A DNA stretch of 64,000 nt from Pediococcus pentosaceus (GTDB lineage: Bacteria; Bacillota; Bacilli; Lactobacillales; Lactobacillaceae). Shown here in pieces: positions 15,552-22,926 of the stretch; within the stretch, counting starts at the first letter, position 1, and each line of letters starts with the position of its first letter. The position numbers and the translations under genes are program-made. The notes under the pieces are model-generated. The model had not been told where the DNA came from. It worked only from the letters and a program-made list of their open reading frames with translations, and made no database searches. The stretch lies in NCBI RefSeq assembly GCF_001437285.1, contig NZ_JQBF01000001.1, positions 124,001 through 188,000 of the forward strand, in the 5' to 3' direction.

Positions 15552-16697
15552 TTGGAATATTATATTCATGCAGAAAAATTCTTTTTAGGTAGTAATGTAG
15601 AAATGGGAGGTTATCTCCAAGTTGTTGATGGTAAATTTAGTAGATATCAAAAAAATCAACCAGATGGAGATATCGTAGAATATAGTGATAAATGGATAGC
15701 TCCTGGGCTAGTGGATACCCATATTCATGGCTTGTTGAATCACGATGTGATGGATGCAAGTGCTGAAGGAATTGAGGCCATGGCTAATGGGCTACTAAAA
15801 TGTGGGGTAACTTCGTGGCTGCCAACGACTTTAACGGCTAGTTCAGAACAGTTGAAAGAAGTGGTTCAAGTAATTAGCAAGAACCTTGATCATTTTGAAG
15901 GGGCTAAAGTTCAAGGTATTCACTTTGAAGGACCATATTATACTGAAAAACATAAAGGGGCTCAAAATCCGAAATACTTCGAAAACCCTAGTATTGAAGA
16001 ATTTCACGAATGGCAAGCAGCAGCTAATGGCATGATTCGTAAAATTTCGATTGCACCAGAGCGTGATGGTGCAGTAGAATTTACGGCTCAAATTAGCTTT
16101 GAAGGGGTTACGGTAGCTTTAGGACACAGTGATGCAACCTTTGAACAGGCCAAGGCTTGTGTTGAGGCTGGGGCAACCATGTTCACTCACACATTTAATG
16201 GGATGAGTGGATTAGATCATCGCGAACCTGGTATGGCAGGTGCAGCTCTAAGCTTACAAGGTGTAACAGATGAATTAATTTGTGATGGGCACCATGTGAA
16301 TCCATATGTAGTCAAGATTCTACTGGATGCCAAAACTCCTAGTAAGGTAACTTTAGTTACGGACTGTATGAAAGCTGGTTTAATGCCAGATGGCGACTAT
16401 ATTTTAGGAGAATTTCCAGTTATTGTGCAAAACGGTACGGCTCGTTTGAAAGATAGCAGTCATAGTTTAGCAGGCAGTATCTTACTATTAAAAGACGCCA
16501 TAAAGAACGTGGTTGATTGGAATGTAGTTACTCCTGAACAAGCTATACAGATGGCCACCGCAAATGCGGCCGATAGCGCAGGAATTGGGGGCAAATGTGG
16601 ACACATTTTACCAGGCCGCGATGCTGATTTTATTGTGTTAGACCGAGAAATGAAGCTAGATAAGACATACCTAAATGGCGAAAAAGTGGTTGGATAA
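15552..16697 (+). CDS. nagA: N-acetylglucosamine/galactosamine-6-phosphate deacetylase
   Basis: A 381-residue amidohydrolase that removes acetate from HexNAc-6-phosphate ahead of AgaS. Metal and catalytic motifs are DTHIHGLLNHD, HFEGPYYTEKHKGAQ, VALGHSDAT, FTHTFNGMSGLDHREPG, ICDGHHV and VTDCMKAGL with the catalytic Asp. The start is TTG at 15552, with TAGGAG 8 bases ahead; no ATG is near. It is the last gene of the operon, 11 bases after AgaS. Sequence does not show whether the GlcNAc or GalNAc phosphate is preferred. Confidence 0.93.
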   Translation: MEYYIHAEKFFLGSNVEMGGYLQVVDGKFSRYQKNQPDGDIVEYSDKWIAPGLVDTHIHGLLNHDVMDASAEGIEAMANGLLKCGVTSWLPTTLTASSEQLKEVVQVISKNLDHFEGAKVQGIHFEGPYYTEKHKGAQNPKYFENPSIEEFHEWQAAANGMIRKISIAPERDGAVEFTAQISFEGVTVALGHSDATFEQAKACVEAGATMFTHTFNGMSGLDHREPGMAGAALSLQGVTDELICDGHHVNPYVVKILLDAKTPSKVTLVTDCMKAGLMPDGDYILGEFPVIVQNGTARLKDSSHSLAGSILLLKDAIKNVVDWNVVTPEQAIQMATANAADSAGIGGKCGHILPGRDADFIVLDREMKLDKTYLNGEKVVG

Positions 16698-16707
16698 TAA
16701 TTATTAC

Positions 16708-16752
16708 AAAGACGTAGTAGAGGATAACCCAAACCTCTTATACGTCTTTTTG
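16708..16752 (+). terminator. Terminator of the amino-sugar operon
   Basis: A long stem (AAAGACGTA...TACGTCTTT with inner GAGG/CCTC, two mismatches) is followed by a T run. Confidence 0.85.
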
Positions 16753-16792
16753 ATTGTTTAGGGCGTAGGAAGTTTTTAATAAATGAAGTAAT

Positions 16793-17053
16793 AACCTTAA
16801 ACGTCCTAGATTAAGGTTAGGAACTCGGAAAGAAGTGAGGAATAAAGCAGTAGAGACAGCGAAACACCCATCTAGGGAAGTAGATGGGTGTTTCTTTGGG
16901 TAAGAATATTACGTCACGTAGTTTGGGAAAGCTGTGCTTCGGGAAGTACTACGCAACTAGGGTAAGAATATCTAATGGATGATAATCGGCTTAGGGAGTT
17001 ACCTACATCCATTAGATTATCTATAATATACTTCAAGTTGGAAACGCTGTCAA
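16793..17053 (+). ncRNA. Candidate structured RNA, unit A
   Basis: No reading frame is plausible here, yet the sequence is full of perfect helices. A 5' hairpin AACCTTAA/TTAAGGTT (16793-16818) is followed by a body closed by GACAGCG (16855-16861) and CGCTGTC (17045-17051). Inside are a 13-bp stem with loop GGGAAG (16862-16893), the box CTTTGGGTAAGAA (16894-16906), a CGTAGT/ACTACG stem (16917-16953) with an inner AAGC/GCTT hairpin, a second GGGTAAGAA (16960-16968), and a perfect 12-bp stem (16970-16981 with 17016-17027). The strand is assigned from the GGGAAG loop and G-T pairs. I see no strong promoter or T-run terminator. It does not look like RNase P, tmRNA or SRP RNA. Confidence 0.5.
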
Positions 17054-17139
17054 TGGTTAATAGGGTATAATGATGATTTTTTTAAATAATTCAGTCTGAT
17101 TAAATTACGCACAAATATAAATTCTAAAGCAACAAAAAA

Positions 17140-17302
17140 AGTAGATCTGGGGAAGCAGATCCACTCTTTGGGTAAGAAGGGTATATGAGCACTAATAGGG
17201 TACTTGAAAGGCTCATTCAATACCCATACTAGAGCAATTATGGGCTGGGAAACCTATGTTCTAGTACACCTACAATATACCTCGAACTGAAAACGCTATC
17301 AA
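17140..17302 (+). ncRNA. Candidate structured RNA, unit B (diverged copy of A)
   Basis: This repeats the plan of unit A with different helix sequences. A stem with the same GGGAAG loop (17140-17165) is followed by the identical box CTTTGGGTAAGAA (17166-17178). Stems GGGTAT/ATACCC and ATGAGC/GCTCAT (17179-17225) and TACTAGA/TCTAGTA (17227-17266) come next, then the 3' box resembling A (AATATAC, then AAACGCTNTCAA). Changed helix sequences with kept loops are what one expects of selected RNA structure. The closing partner of CGCTATC is missing locally; the 5' strand of unit A could pair with it with one mismatch, so A and B may be one RNA of about 500 nt. Confidence 0.48.
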
Positions 17303-17335
17303 CCAAATGATCCCCCATATGTGAGAAATTAGATA

Positions 17336-17351
17336 GGTTTCACGTGAAATC
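17336..17351. promoter_or_regulatory. parS-like centromere site
   Basis: GGTTTCACGTGAAATC matches 13 of 16 bases of the Spo0J/ParB parS consensus (TGTTTCACGTGAAACA), including the uninterrupted 12-bp palindrome TTTCACGTGAAA. It is intergenic, and a ParB gene of Spo0J type lies 28 kb away. Confidence 0.6.
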
Positions 17352-17446
17352 ATATCGTTTCCAACATTTTAAAAATGCGGAGGTAATGATTGCTTTTATT
17401 TTTAAGATGAACTCTGGGTATCAGCTAGAAAGAGATGCAATTAAAA

Positions 17447-17899
17447 TTATCTATCATTTAGTTCTAAACTTCTATCCGTAAAATTTTTTGCTATATGTTG
17501 TGAATATTGCATAAACTCTTTAATATCTGCTGGCGAAAAATCTTTAAAAGCGGTTTTTTCCACATCGTTCCATACCTTAGCGGCCTGAATAGCTAACGCC
17601 TTACCTTTAACGGTCAAACTAATTATGGTTACCCGCTTATCTTCAGTAGATTTATGAGCATTAATTATTTCAGCTTTTAGTAATCTTTTTACAGATTTAG
17701 CAATCGTTGAATGATCCACACAGAGCGCTTTAACCAGCTCATTTTGTGAGCGGTTATCTTTGCGCAATAGCTCTACCAGGATTAAATCTTGCCCCGGATA
17801 AAGTCCAAGTTTGCGAATTTCTTTGGTGGCGAGGTTTCGATGACTCAATACCAAATTTATAATTGATGATCCTAACGGAAAATCAAGATTAATGTCCAT
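17447..17899 (-). CDS. MarR-family transcriptional regulator
   Basis: A 150-residue winged-helix regulator. The recognition region SQNELVKALCVDHSTIAKSVKRLLKAEII, the wing EDKRVTIISLTVKGKAL and a C-terminal dimerisation helix are visible. One Cys sits in the HTH. There is no linked transporter or enzyme on the same transcript, so its target is unknown; a palindrome in its own leader points to autoregulation. GGAGG precedes the start. Confidence 0.85.
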   Translation of the reverse strand: MDINLDFPLGSSIINLVLSHRNLATKEIRKLGLYPGQDLILVELLRKDNRSQNELVKALCVDHSTIAKSVKRLLKAEIINAHKSTEDKRVTIISLTVKGKALAIQAAKVWNDVEKTAFKDFSPADIKEFMQYSQHIAKNFTDRSLELNDR

Positions 17900-17920
17900 T
17901 ATTTTCCTCCATAACCAGCG

Positions 17921-17940
17921 CCGTGTTTAAACAAACATGG
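17921..17940. promoter_or_regulatory. Palindromic operator candidate ahead of the MarR gene
   Basis: CCGTGTTT and AAACATGG, separated by AAAC, form a 20-bp inverted repeat with 7 of 8 matching arm positions, about 20 bases upstream of the MarR start. This is the usual size and place of a MarR autoregulatory site. Confidence 0.45.
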
Positions 17941-18123
17941 TGATGTTGTTAAATTTCTTTCTATATTATCAACCAAATTAAGTTAAGTTTCAATAAAAAG
18001 GTTGCCAACCACTTAAACTCAAATTTAAGCACACTTTCCTACAATAAATGTTGTTTTATATGCAAGATGATCCAGGAAGCTAGAGACATAAAGTAAGAAC
18101 TATAGGTGTGATACAGAGGAGGG

Positions 18124-18393
18124 CTATTTTTTACGAAGGTGGGTCTGTTCGGTCTTTTGTTCATTTTTTTGATATTGATTGTCCCAAATGCTGAGGAGGA
18201 GAATTTCTCCCACAACGAGAATAATTAAAAAGGCCCAGAAACTAGCTTTTTGAGCAATTAAATAATAGTACAGCATACTGCCCGCAAATAAAATTGGAAT
18301 TACTGCACCTGAATATTTATATTTAATACGACTGCAGAGGTACTGTAACCCCGCAATAGCGATAATAAGTAAAGTTCCAATTACGCTACTCAT
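18124..18393 (-). CDS. Small membrane protein of unknown function
   Basis: An 89-residue protein with three hydrophobic segments (MSSVIGTLLIIAIAGLQYL, AVIPILFAGSMLYYYLI, FWAFLIILVVGEILLLSIW) and a charged C-terminal tail. The start at 18393 is chosen because AAAGGAG lies 9 bases ahead; the in-frame ATG at 18426 is upstream of that ribosome site. No family recognised. Confidence 0.65.
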   Translation of the reverse strand: MSSVIGTLLIIAIAGLQYLCSRIKYKYSGAVIPILFAGSMLYYYLIAQKASFWAFLIILVVGEILLLSIWDNQYQKNEQKTEQTHLRKK

Positions 18394-18641
18394 AATAAAT
18401 ATTTTCTCCTTTGATTTGGTAGACATTGATACTTATTGTTCTAATAAACTAATTATAAAAGGAGATTAACTTAAAATCTATGTTAGCTATTAAAAGTCAT
18501 CAAAGCTTAACATAGTAGTTTATCCAAATAAGATATAAAAAATTTAATAGATTTAGTTTACATTTTTAATTTTGATTCGTTATTAGTAAGTGTAAGTCGT
18601 CGCGACACTTATATTAAATGATAAGAAATGAGGATGAAAAC

Positions 18642-18851
18642 ATGGTTAAAACTTGGTTGAAAACAGGAATCAGTATCACAATGGAAGGCCCAGATCATGA
18701 AAAAGGGGTTCGAAGAGCTTTTTCAAACGTGGCGCAAACAGTCACTGCCGAACAAGTAACGGAACTGGCTAAAACACTTGAAATGGTGTCTACTGATAAT
18801 GTAACTGATGCTCAAATTACAACAACTGAAAAAGTTATCTTAGAAAAGTAA
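18642..18851 (+). CDS. DUF1659 family protein
   Basis: A 69-residue small protein starting MVKTWLKTGISI. It is rich in Thr and Val and ends in KVILEK, typical of DUF1659, whose role is unknown. The pairing with a DUF2922 gene 62 bases downstream is the usual arrangement in Firmicutes and supports the call. The start follows GAGGATG. An AAGTGT/ACACTT inverted repeat around 18590-18613 lies just upstream. Confidence 0.75.
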   Translation: MVKTWLKTGISITMEGPDHEKGVRRAFSNVAQTVTAEQVTELAKTLEMVSTDNVTDAQITTTEKVILEK

Positions 18852-18913
18852 TCAAAACTAAATAAACCAATTGGCATTCATATATCAAGCTTAAAAATTT
18901 TGGAGGAGTAACT

Positions 18914-19138
18914 ATGAAACTATTAGACTTAGAATTTACTAATGCAGCTGGGAAAGCCCAACATCTAAAAATTAATTACGTAAAACAAGGTTTGGATGAA
19001 GCAACTGTTCGACAAGCAATGGACAAATTAAGTGCGGCTAAGCTATTTCAAAAAGATGGTGAAGACATGTATGTAACACCAAAAGCAGCGCAATACGTAG
19101 AAACAATTCACGAACCTATCTTTACAGAAAATAACTAA
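18914..19138 (+). CDS. DUF2922 family protein
   Basis: A 74-residue protein beginning MKLLDLEFTNAAGKAQHLKINYVKQGLDEATVRQ. The form (short strand, helix with VRQAMDKL, strand, helix) and length fit DUF2922. It has its own strong GGAGG site and is probably co-transcribed with the DUF1659 gene; a large terminator follows. Function is unknown for the family. Confidence 0.82.
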   Translation: MKLLDLEFTNAAGKAQHLKINYVKQGLDEATVRQAMDKLSAAKLFQKDGEDMYVTPKAAQYVETIHEPIFTENN

Positions 19139-19144
19139 AGTTTA

Positions 19145-19219
19145 AAAGTCACGGCAGAAATATAGTGTCCTTAAAAGATAGAATTTGGGGACAACTATAA
19201 AAAAGCTGTGGCTTTTTAT
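19145..19219 (+). terminator. Large nested-hairpin terminator of the DUF1659/DUF2922 operon
   Basis: The outer stem AAAGTCACGGC/GCTGTGGCTTT (all paired, two wobbles) encloses an inner stem ATAGT-GTCC/GGAC-ACTAT, followed by TTTTT. At about 75 nt it is much bigger than an ordinary terminator. Confidence 0.7.
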
Positions 19220-19253
19220 TTAACAAAATTTAAAACTGGTGTTATAACATAGT

Positions 19254-19309
19254 CGTGGGGTGCAACAAAAATGAACGACATCATTATTATCAGATGATGT
19301 TCACCCACG
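19254..19309 (+). promoter_or_regulatory. Structured 5' leader of the 70-residue gene
   Basis: CGTGGG(G)TG pairs with CACCCACG and an inner ACATCA pairs with TGATGT. The hairpin ends five bases before the GGAGG ribosome site. A TGTTATAAC extended -10 lies about 10 bases upstream, so nearly the whole leader is this hairpin. It matches no riboswitch I know. Confidence 0.4.
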
Positions 19310-19328
19310 CATTTTGGAGGCTTTTAAT

Positions 19329-19541
19329 ATGGCAACAACATTAAAGACAGAACTTCTTGATCAAAAGATGACAGAGGTATTTGACTGGAGTAACGATCAA
19401 ACGCCATTAAGAGACGCAATGTGGAATCATGTAATGGATGACAACGGTCATGATACGATGAAGACCATTGCGGAGGCCAAAAAGTGGGAAAATATGAACG
19501 ATGCAGAGCTCAAGAAAACTGCAGAACAAATGTTAAAGTAA
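19329..19541 (+). CDS. Small hypothetical protein
   Basis: A 70-residue soluble, mostly helical acidic protein (MATTLKTELLDQKMTEVFDW...). The start follows GGAGG by 8 bases. It is a monocistronic unit with its own promoter-like sequence, structured leader and terminator, so it is likely well expressed. I recognise no domain and there is no membrane segment. Confidence 0.65.
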   Translation: MATTLKTELLDQKMTEVFDWSNDQTPLRDAMWNHVMDDNGHDTMKTIAEAKKWENMNDAELKKTAEQMLK

Positions 19542-19572
19542 AATCCTAAGGCCTATAAATTCACCTTTTAAA

Positions 19573-19617
19573 AACTGGAGTAAGCGTATTAATTATGCTT
19601 ATTCCAGTTTTTTTTGT
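19573..19617 (+). terminator. Terminator of the 70-residue gene
   Basis: A 13-bp stem (AACTGGAGTAAGC with GCTTATTCCAGTT, one wobble) is followed by eight T residues. Confidence 0.9.
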
Positions 19618-19752
19618 TTTTTCAAGTAAATTTAATACCAGTAATTAAATTATTTAAATTTGGGAAAATGTTACAAAAAATAAACATTGTATAGACGTTA
19701 ATTGCTGGTTATAATCGAACTGGCATATATAATTTTAAAGGGGTATAGATGA

Positions 19753-20642
19753 GTGACATTTCACGGTAGGCGATTAAATCGCAAAGGGAAAATCTGGTTG
19801 ACGGGATTTTTGCTAATTATATTTTCGATCACATTATTGATTGTAGAAGTGCACCATCTTTTACACCCGCGCTCTGAGACTACAACGCACATTACAACCA
19901 AACAAGCACCAAATTCAGGATTTAGTAAATATATGGATAAAAAAGTTGGCAAGTTAAGCCAAACGAATACTGATTTAAAAAATGAAAATTTTGATTTTAC
20001 CATTTATGATGTCGCCAAGCAAAAACGTATCGTTGGAGTCAAGGCAAGATTAGCCAAATGTATACAGCAAGTACCGTTAAAGTTCCAATTTTAATTGGAT
20101 TACTCCATCAAGATGCTAAATTAACAGCTAGTGATAAAAAATTAGTTGCGGGAATGATTCGTCAGAGTAGTAATGCTGATGCTACGGCTATATTTAAAAA
20201 AATTGGTGGAGTTAGCGGATTAAATGCTACTTTTGCTAGACTGGGGATGGATCATAGTCAAGCTAGTAGTAAGTGGTGGCTTTCAACAGTTAGTTCCGAA
20301 GATTACATTAAATTATTGAAACATCTTTTTGTAAAGTCGAGCAAAATTAGTCGTACAGGTCGCAATTATATTATTTCAGAGATGTTTCAAGTTAATTCAA
20401 AACAACAGTGGGGAATCAAGGGCTTTAGCGATACACCTAATTTCTTAGCCAATAAAAACGGCTGGACCTTATCTGGAAGTTGGATTATGAATTCGATTGG
20501 GGCTGTCGAAGTTAATGGACATCTCTATTTGATATCCATTCTGAGTGATAATCATCCAGATGGTCGGGGGAATGTGGGGCTCAAAACAGCTAAAAAAGAA
20601 ATGACGTCGCTGGTGCGCATAGCTGGTGAATACATCTTATAA
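19753..20642 (+). pseudogene. Beta-lactamase-related serine hydrolase, frameshifted
   Basis: The protein would be a membrane-anchored serine hydrolase of the penicillin-binding/beta-lactamase fold facing the cell wall. The first part (GTG start, AAAGGGG ahead) has one membrane helix and runs to about 20050. There the correct sense passes into another frame starting MYTASTVKVPILIGLL. That frame holds the SxxK motif (Ser-Thr-Val-Lys), an SxN-type motif in QSSNADAT and the rest of the fold to 20642. Restoring one A in the AAA before TGTAT (about 20056) joins the two into one protein of about 296 residues. No other damage is seen, so the break is recent or an error. Confidence 0.8.
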
Positions 20643-20647
20643 AACAA

Positions 20648-20693
20648 AAAATGATGAACGCTAAACTTTAAGGTTTAGCGTTCATCATTTTTT
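20648..20693. terminator. Bidirectional terminator
   Basis: A perfect stem of about 18 bp (AAATGATGAACGCTAAAC and complement) with A and T runs on both sides lies between convergent genes. Confidence 0.9.
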
Positions 20694-20696
20694 ATA

Positions 20697-22115
20697 TTAG
20701 AGATTTTTATCCATGTTAAAGGTTAGTTTTGATAATAACAAACCAGAAGCTAACAAATCGTTAAAATGGTTCATCGTACGTTCTTTCATTGCTTTAACAG
20801 TAGCATGGTTGGCTTCTGTTAAGAATTGAGTTAGCGCATCGCCTTGTAGATTAGCAGCTTGAGCATCAATTTCAGCAACGCGTCCACGAAGGAACTCTTT
20901 TGAGGCGGTGACGTAATCAACGTTGGTTTGGATGAAGTTACTGTAGTGTCCTTCAACTACTGAGCCAACGGCACGATACATCCAGTAAGCATCATCAAGG
21001 TTCATAGTAGCTTTAGTAGCACGATAGCTAGGATCTGTATCGGTCGCATTATTGAAGAAAGGTACGTAAGGGCTGAATGCTGGAACCCCGAAGTTTAGCC
21101 AGAAGATAGCTGAACGATCTTCGGGGACATCATTACGAATTTGAAGTACGTGAGAATTTTGAGTACGGTTCATTGAAATTGGACGGAACTTCAATCGATC
21201 AGCGTCAGCACCATGACCAAATGGATCGTACTTAGTTTCGTTATAGTGTGAACTTAAAATGGCACCGACATCTTCCACGGTGATTTTACGGCTAGCTTGA
21301 CGAATAAATGGTAAGTCTGAAGATTGTGGGTCTTGTTCAATCTCTGGATTCAAATAATGTTGGCCATACCAAACACGAGGAGTGTTGTAATGACGGTCTT
21401 TTTCTGTATCTGTACCGAAAATACGACGGAAATTCCAGCCTTCGTGATCAAGGTTTAAATGATGTTCTTCAACAAATTCTTGGATGCCATCTGACCACAT
21501 GAAATTATCTGGATCATCGAAATCGACTTGTTGAATGGCAACTTGGTTGGCAGCTACCGCATAAGAATCATCAGGAATTCGTTGAGCTACCCAATGATGA
21601 CCAGTAACAATTTCCATGTACCAAACATCATTTTTGTCACTAAAAATCACACCGTTACCTTCAGGTGAACCATATTTAGCGATTAATTTTCCTAAATATT
21701 CAACGCCTTCTCGAGCAGAATCGATGTATGGTAGGACCATCGTAGGCATTGTATCTTCAGCTAAACCATTAGGAACCAAAGGATCGTAAGCCAAAGTATT
21801 TGGGTTACCGTAAACACTTTCCGTAGCACTCATGGCTACGTTTTTTTCATTAAAACCACTTTCGTCGTAAATACCATCTTTATCGGGATCAATATTAGGA
21901 ACGGCACTATGGCGATATCCGTTAGCTGGTAATTTGGCTGTGAAACCATTTTGAGATGAAACGATGGTTTCATCTACACCTGTTTCAGCGGGATGCATAT
22001 AAAAACGATGTGGAGCTAGTGGTAAAAATGTATCGTCATTGCGGGCAACCATAGTTGAGCCGTCAATTGAAGCATTTTTTCCGACTAGAACAGTTGTACA
22101 AGCTTTTTCAATCAT
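20697..22115 (-). CDS. pepD: C69-family dipeptidase
   Basis: A 472-residue N-terminal-nucleophile dipeptidase like lactobacillus PepD, which splits dipeptides in the cytoplasm. The nucleophile is Cys6 in MIEKACTTVL, exposed after a short propeptide is removed; DGSTMVARNDD is the next family block. Normal length. It is transcribed alone from upstream of 22115, with AAGGAG ahead of the start. Confidence 0.92.
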   Translation of the reverse strand: MIEKACTTVLVGKNASIDGSTMVARNDDTFLPLAPHRFYMHPAETGVDETIVSSQNGFTAKLPANGYRHSAVPNIDPDKDGIYDESGFNEKNVAMSATESVYGNPNTLAYDPLVPNGLAEDTMPTMVLPYIDSAREGVEYLGKLIAKYGSPEGNGVIFSDKNDVWYMEIVTGHHWVAQRIPDDSYAVAANQVAIQQVDFDDPDNFMWSDGIQEFVEEHHLNLDHEGWNFRRIFGTDTEKDRHYNTPRVWYGQHYLNPEIEQDPQSSDLPFIRQASRKITVEDVGAILSSHYNETKYDPFGHGADADRLKFRPISMNRTQNSHVLQIRNDVPEDRSAIFWLNFGVPAFSPYVPFFNNATDTDPSYRATKATMNLDDAYWMYRAVGSVVEGHYSNFIQTNVDYVTASKEFLRGRVAEIDAQAANLQGDALTQFLTEANHATVKAMKERTMNHFNDLLASGLLLSKLTFNMDKNL

Positions 22116-22231
22116 ATATTTAAATTCTCCTTAAAAACTTATAGTTGTTTCCAAGTATATTCTAACGCTAATTTTAGATTTATAGTGTTTTTTTGGAAAA
22201 GAATTATAATACATAGAGGGAGGAGACTGAC

Positions 22232-22855
22232 ATGGAAATTCCAACGATTTACAAGATGATGTATCAGAAAATGGGTAAACAGCCGTGGTTGGAAGAGTGG
22301 CAAGAATCGCCATGGGAAGTAGTTTATGGTGGCATCCTAGTCCAAAATACAAGTTGGGTCAATGTCGCACCAAGTTTAATGAATTTAAAGAACAACTTTA
22401 ATTTTGATCCACATCGGATTTTGCGGCTTAGTAATGAAGCGTTACAAATTCAAATCCGTCCCAGCGGTTTTTATACGCGAAAATCGCAAACCATCCAAAA
22501 TGTCCTAACTTGGGCACAAAAATATCAGTTTTCAATCGAAAAAATTGGAGCATTGCCAACGTTGCGCCTACGTAAAGAATTATTGGCTTTGGTGGGGATT
22601 GGTCCAGAAACGGCGGACTATTTGATGATGTATGCATTTGACCATGCAGGTTTTATAGCTGATAAATATAGCCAACGAATTTTTGAGTGGATGGGACATC
22701 CATTACCATCTAAGTATGAACAGGCCAAAAAAGAAGTTGAAGCAGCAATTAATTTAACCGATGAAGAATGGAAAAATTTTCACGCGATGATTGTTAACTC
22801 TGGTAAAGAAATTAAAACTAAAGAAGAATTTGTGAATGAATACATTAATTCTTGA
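22232..22855 (+). CDS. HhH-GPD DNA glycosylase (endonuclease III/MagIII-like)
   Basis: A 207-residue base-excision glycosylase. The helix-hairpin-helix is LLALVGIGPETADYLMMYA and the catalytic Asp lies in FIADKYSQRIF. The N-terminal block WEVVYGGILVQNTSW is typical. The protein contains no cysteine, so the C-terminal iron-sulfur cluster of classical Nth is absent, as in the MagIII branch that removes 3-methyladenine. Substrate choice is inferred. GGGAGGAG precedes the start. Confidence 0.87.
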   Translation: MEIPTIYKMMYQKMGKQPWLEEWQESPWEVVYGGILVQNTSWVNVAPSLMNLKNNFNFDPHRILRLSNEALQIQIRPSGFYTRKSQTIQNVLTWAQKYQFSIEKIGALPTLRLRKELLALVGIGPETADYLMMYAFDHAGFIADKYSQRIFEWMGHPLPSKYEQAKKEVEAAINLTDEEWKNFHAMIVNSGKEIKTKEEFVNEYINS

Positions 22856-22926
22856 AATAGGGGTTAGCAAAGCATTCTAGGCGTTGTATACTAAATGTGA
22901 ATACAATAACGAGGAGATAAAAAATT

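Noticed and set aside
16855-17302. CRISPR array for the repeated boxes
   Set aside because: Only two diverged units, no regular repeat-spacer pattern, and the shared boxes are loops and junctions of hairpins.
16793-17302. RNase P RNA, tmRNA, SRP RNA or T-box
   Set aside because: None of the hallmark conserved sequences I know for these RNAs is present (for example no GAGGAAAGTCC of RNase P and no T-box sequence).
17447-18426. MarR and the small membrane protein as an efflux operon
   Set aside because: The membrane protein is 89 residues, lies upstream with a gap of over 200 bases and shows no transporter motif.
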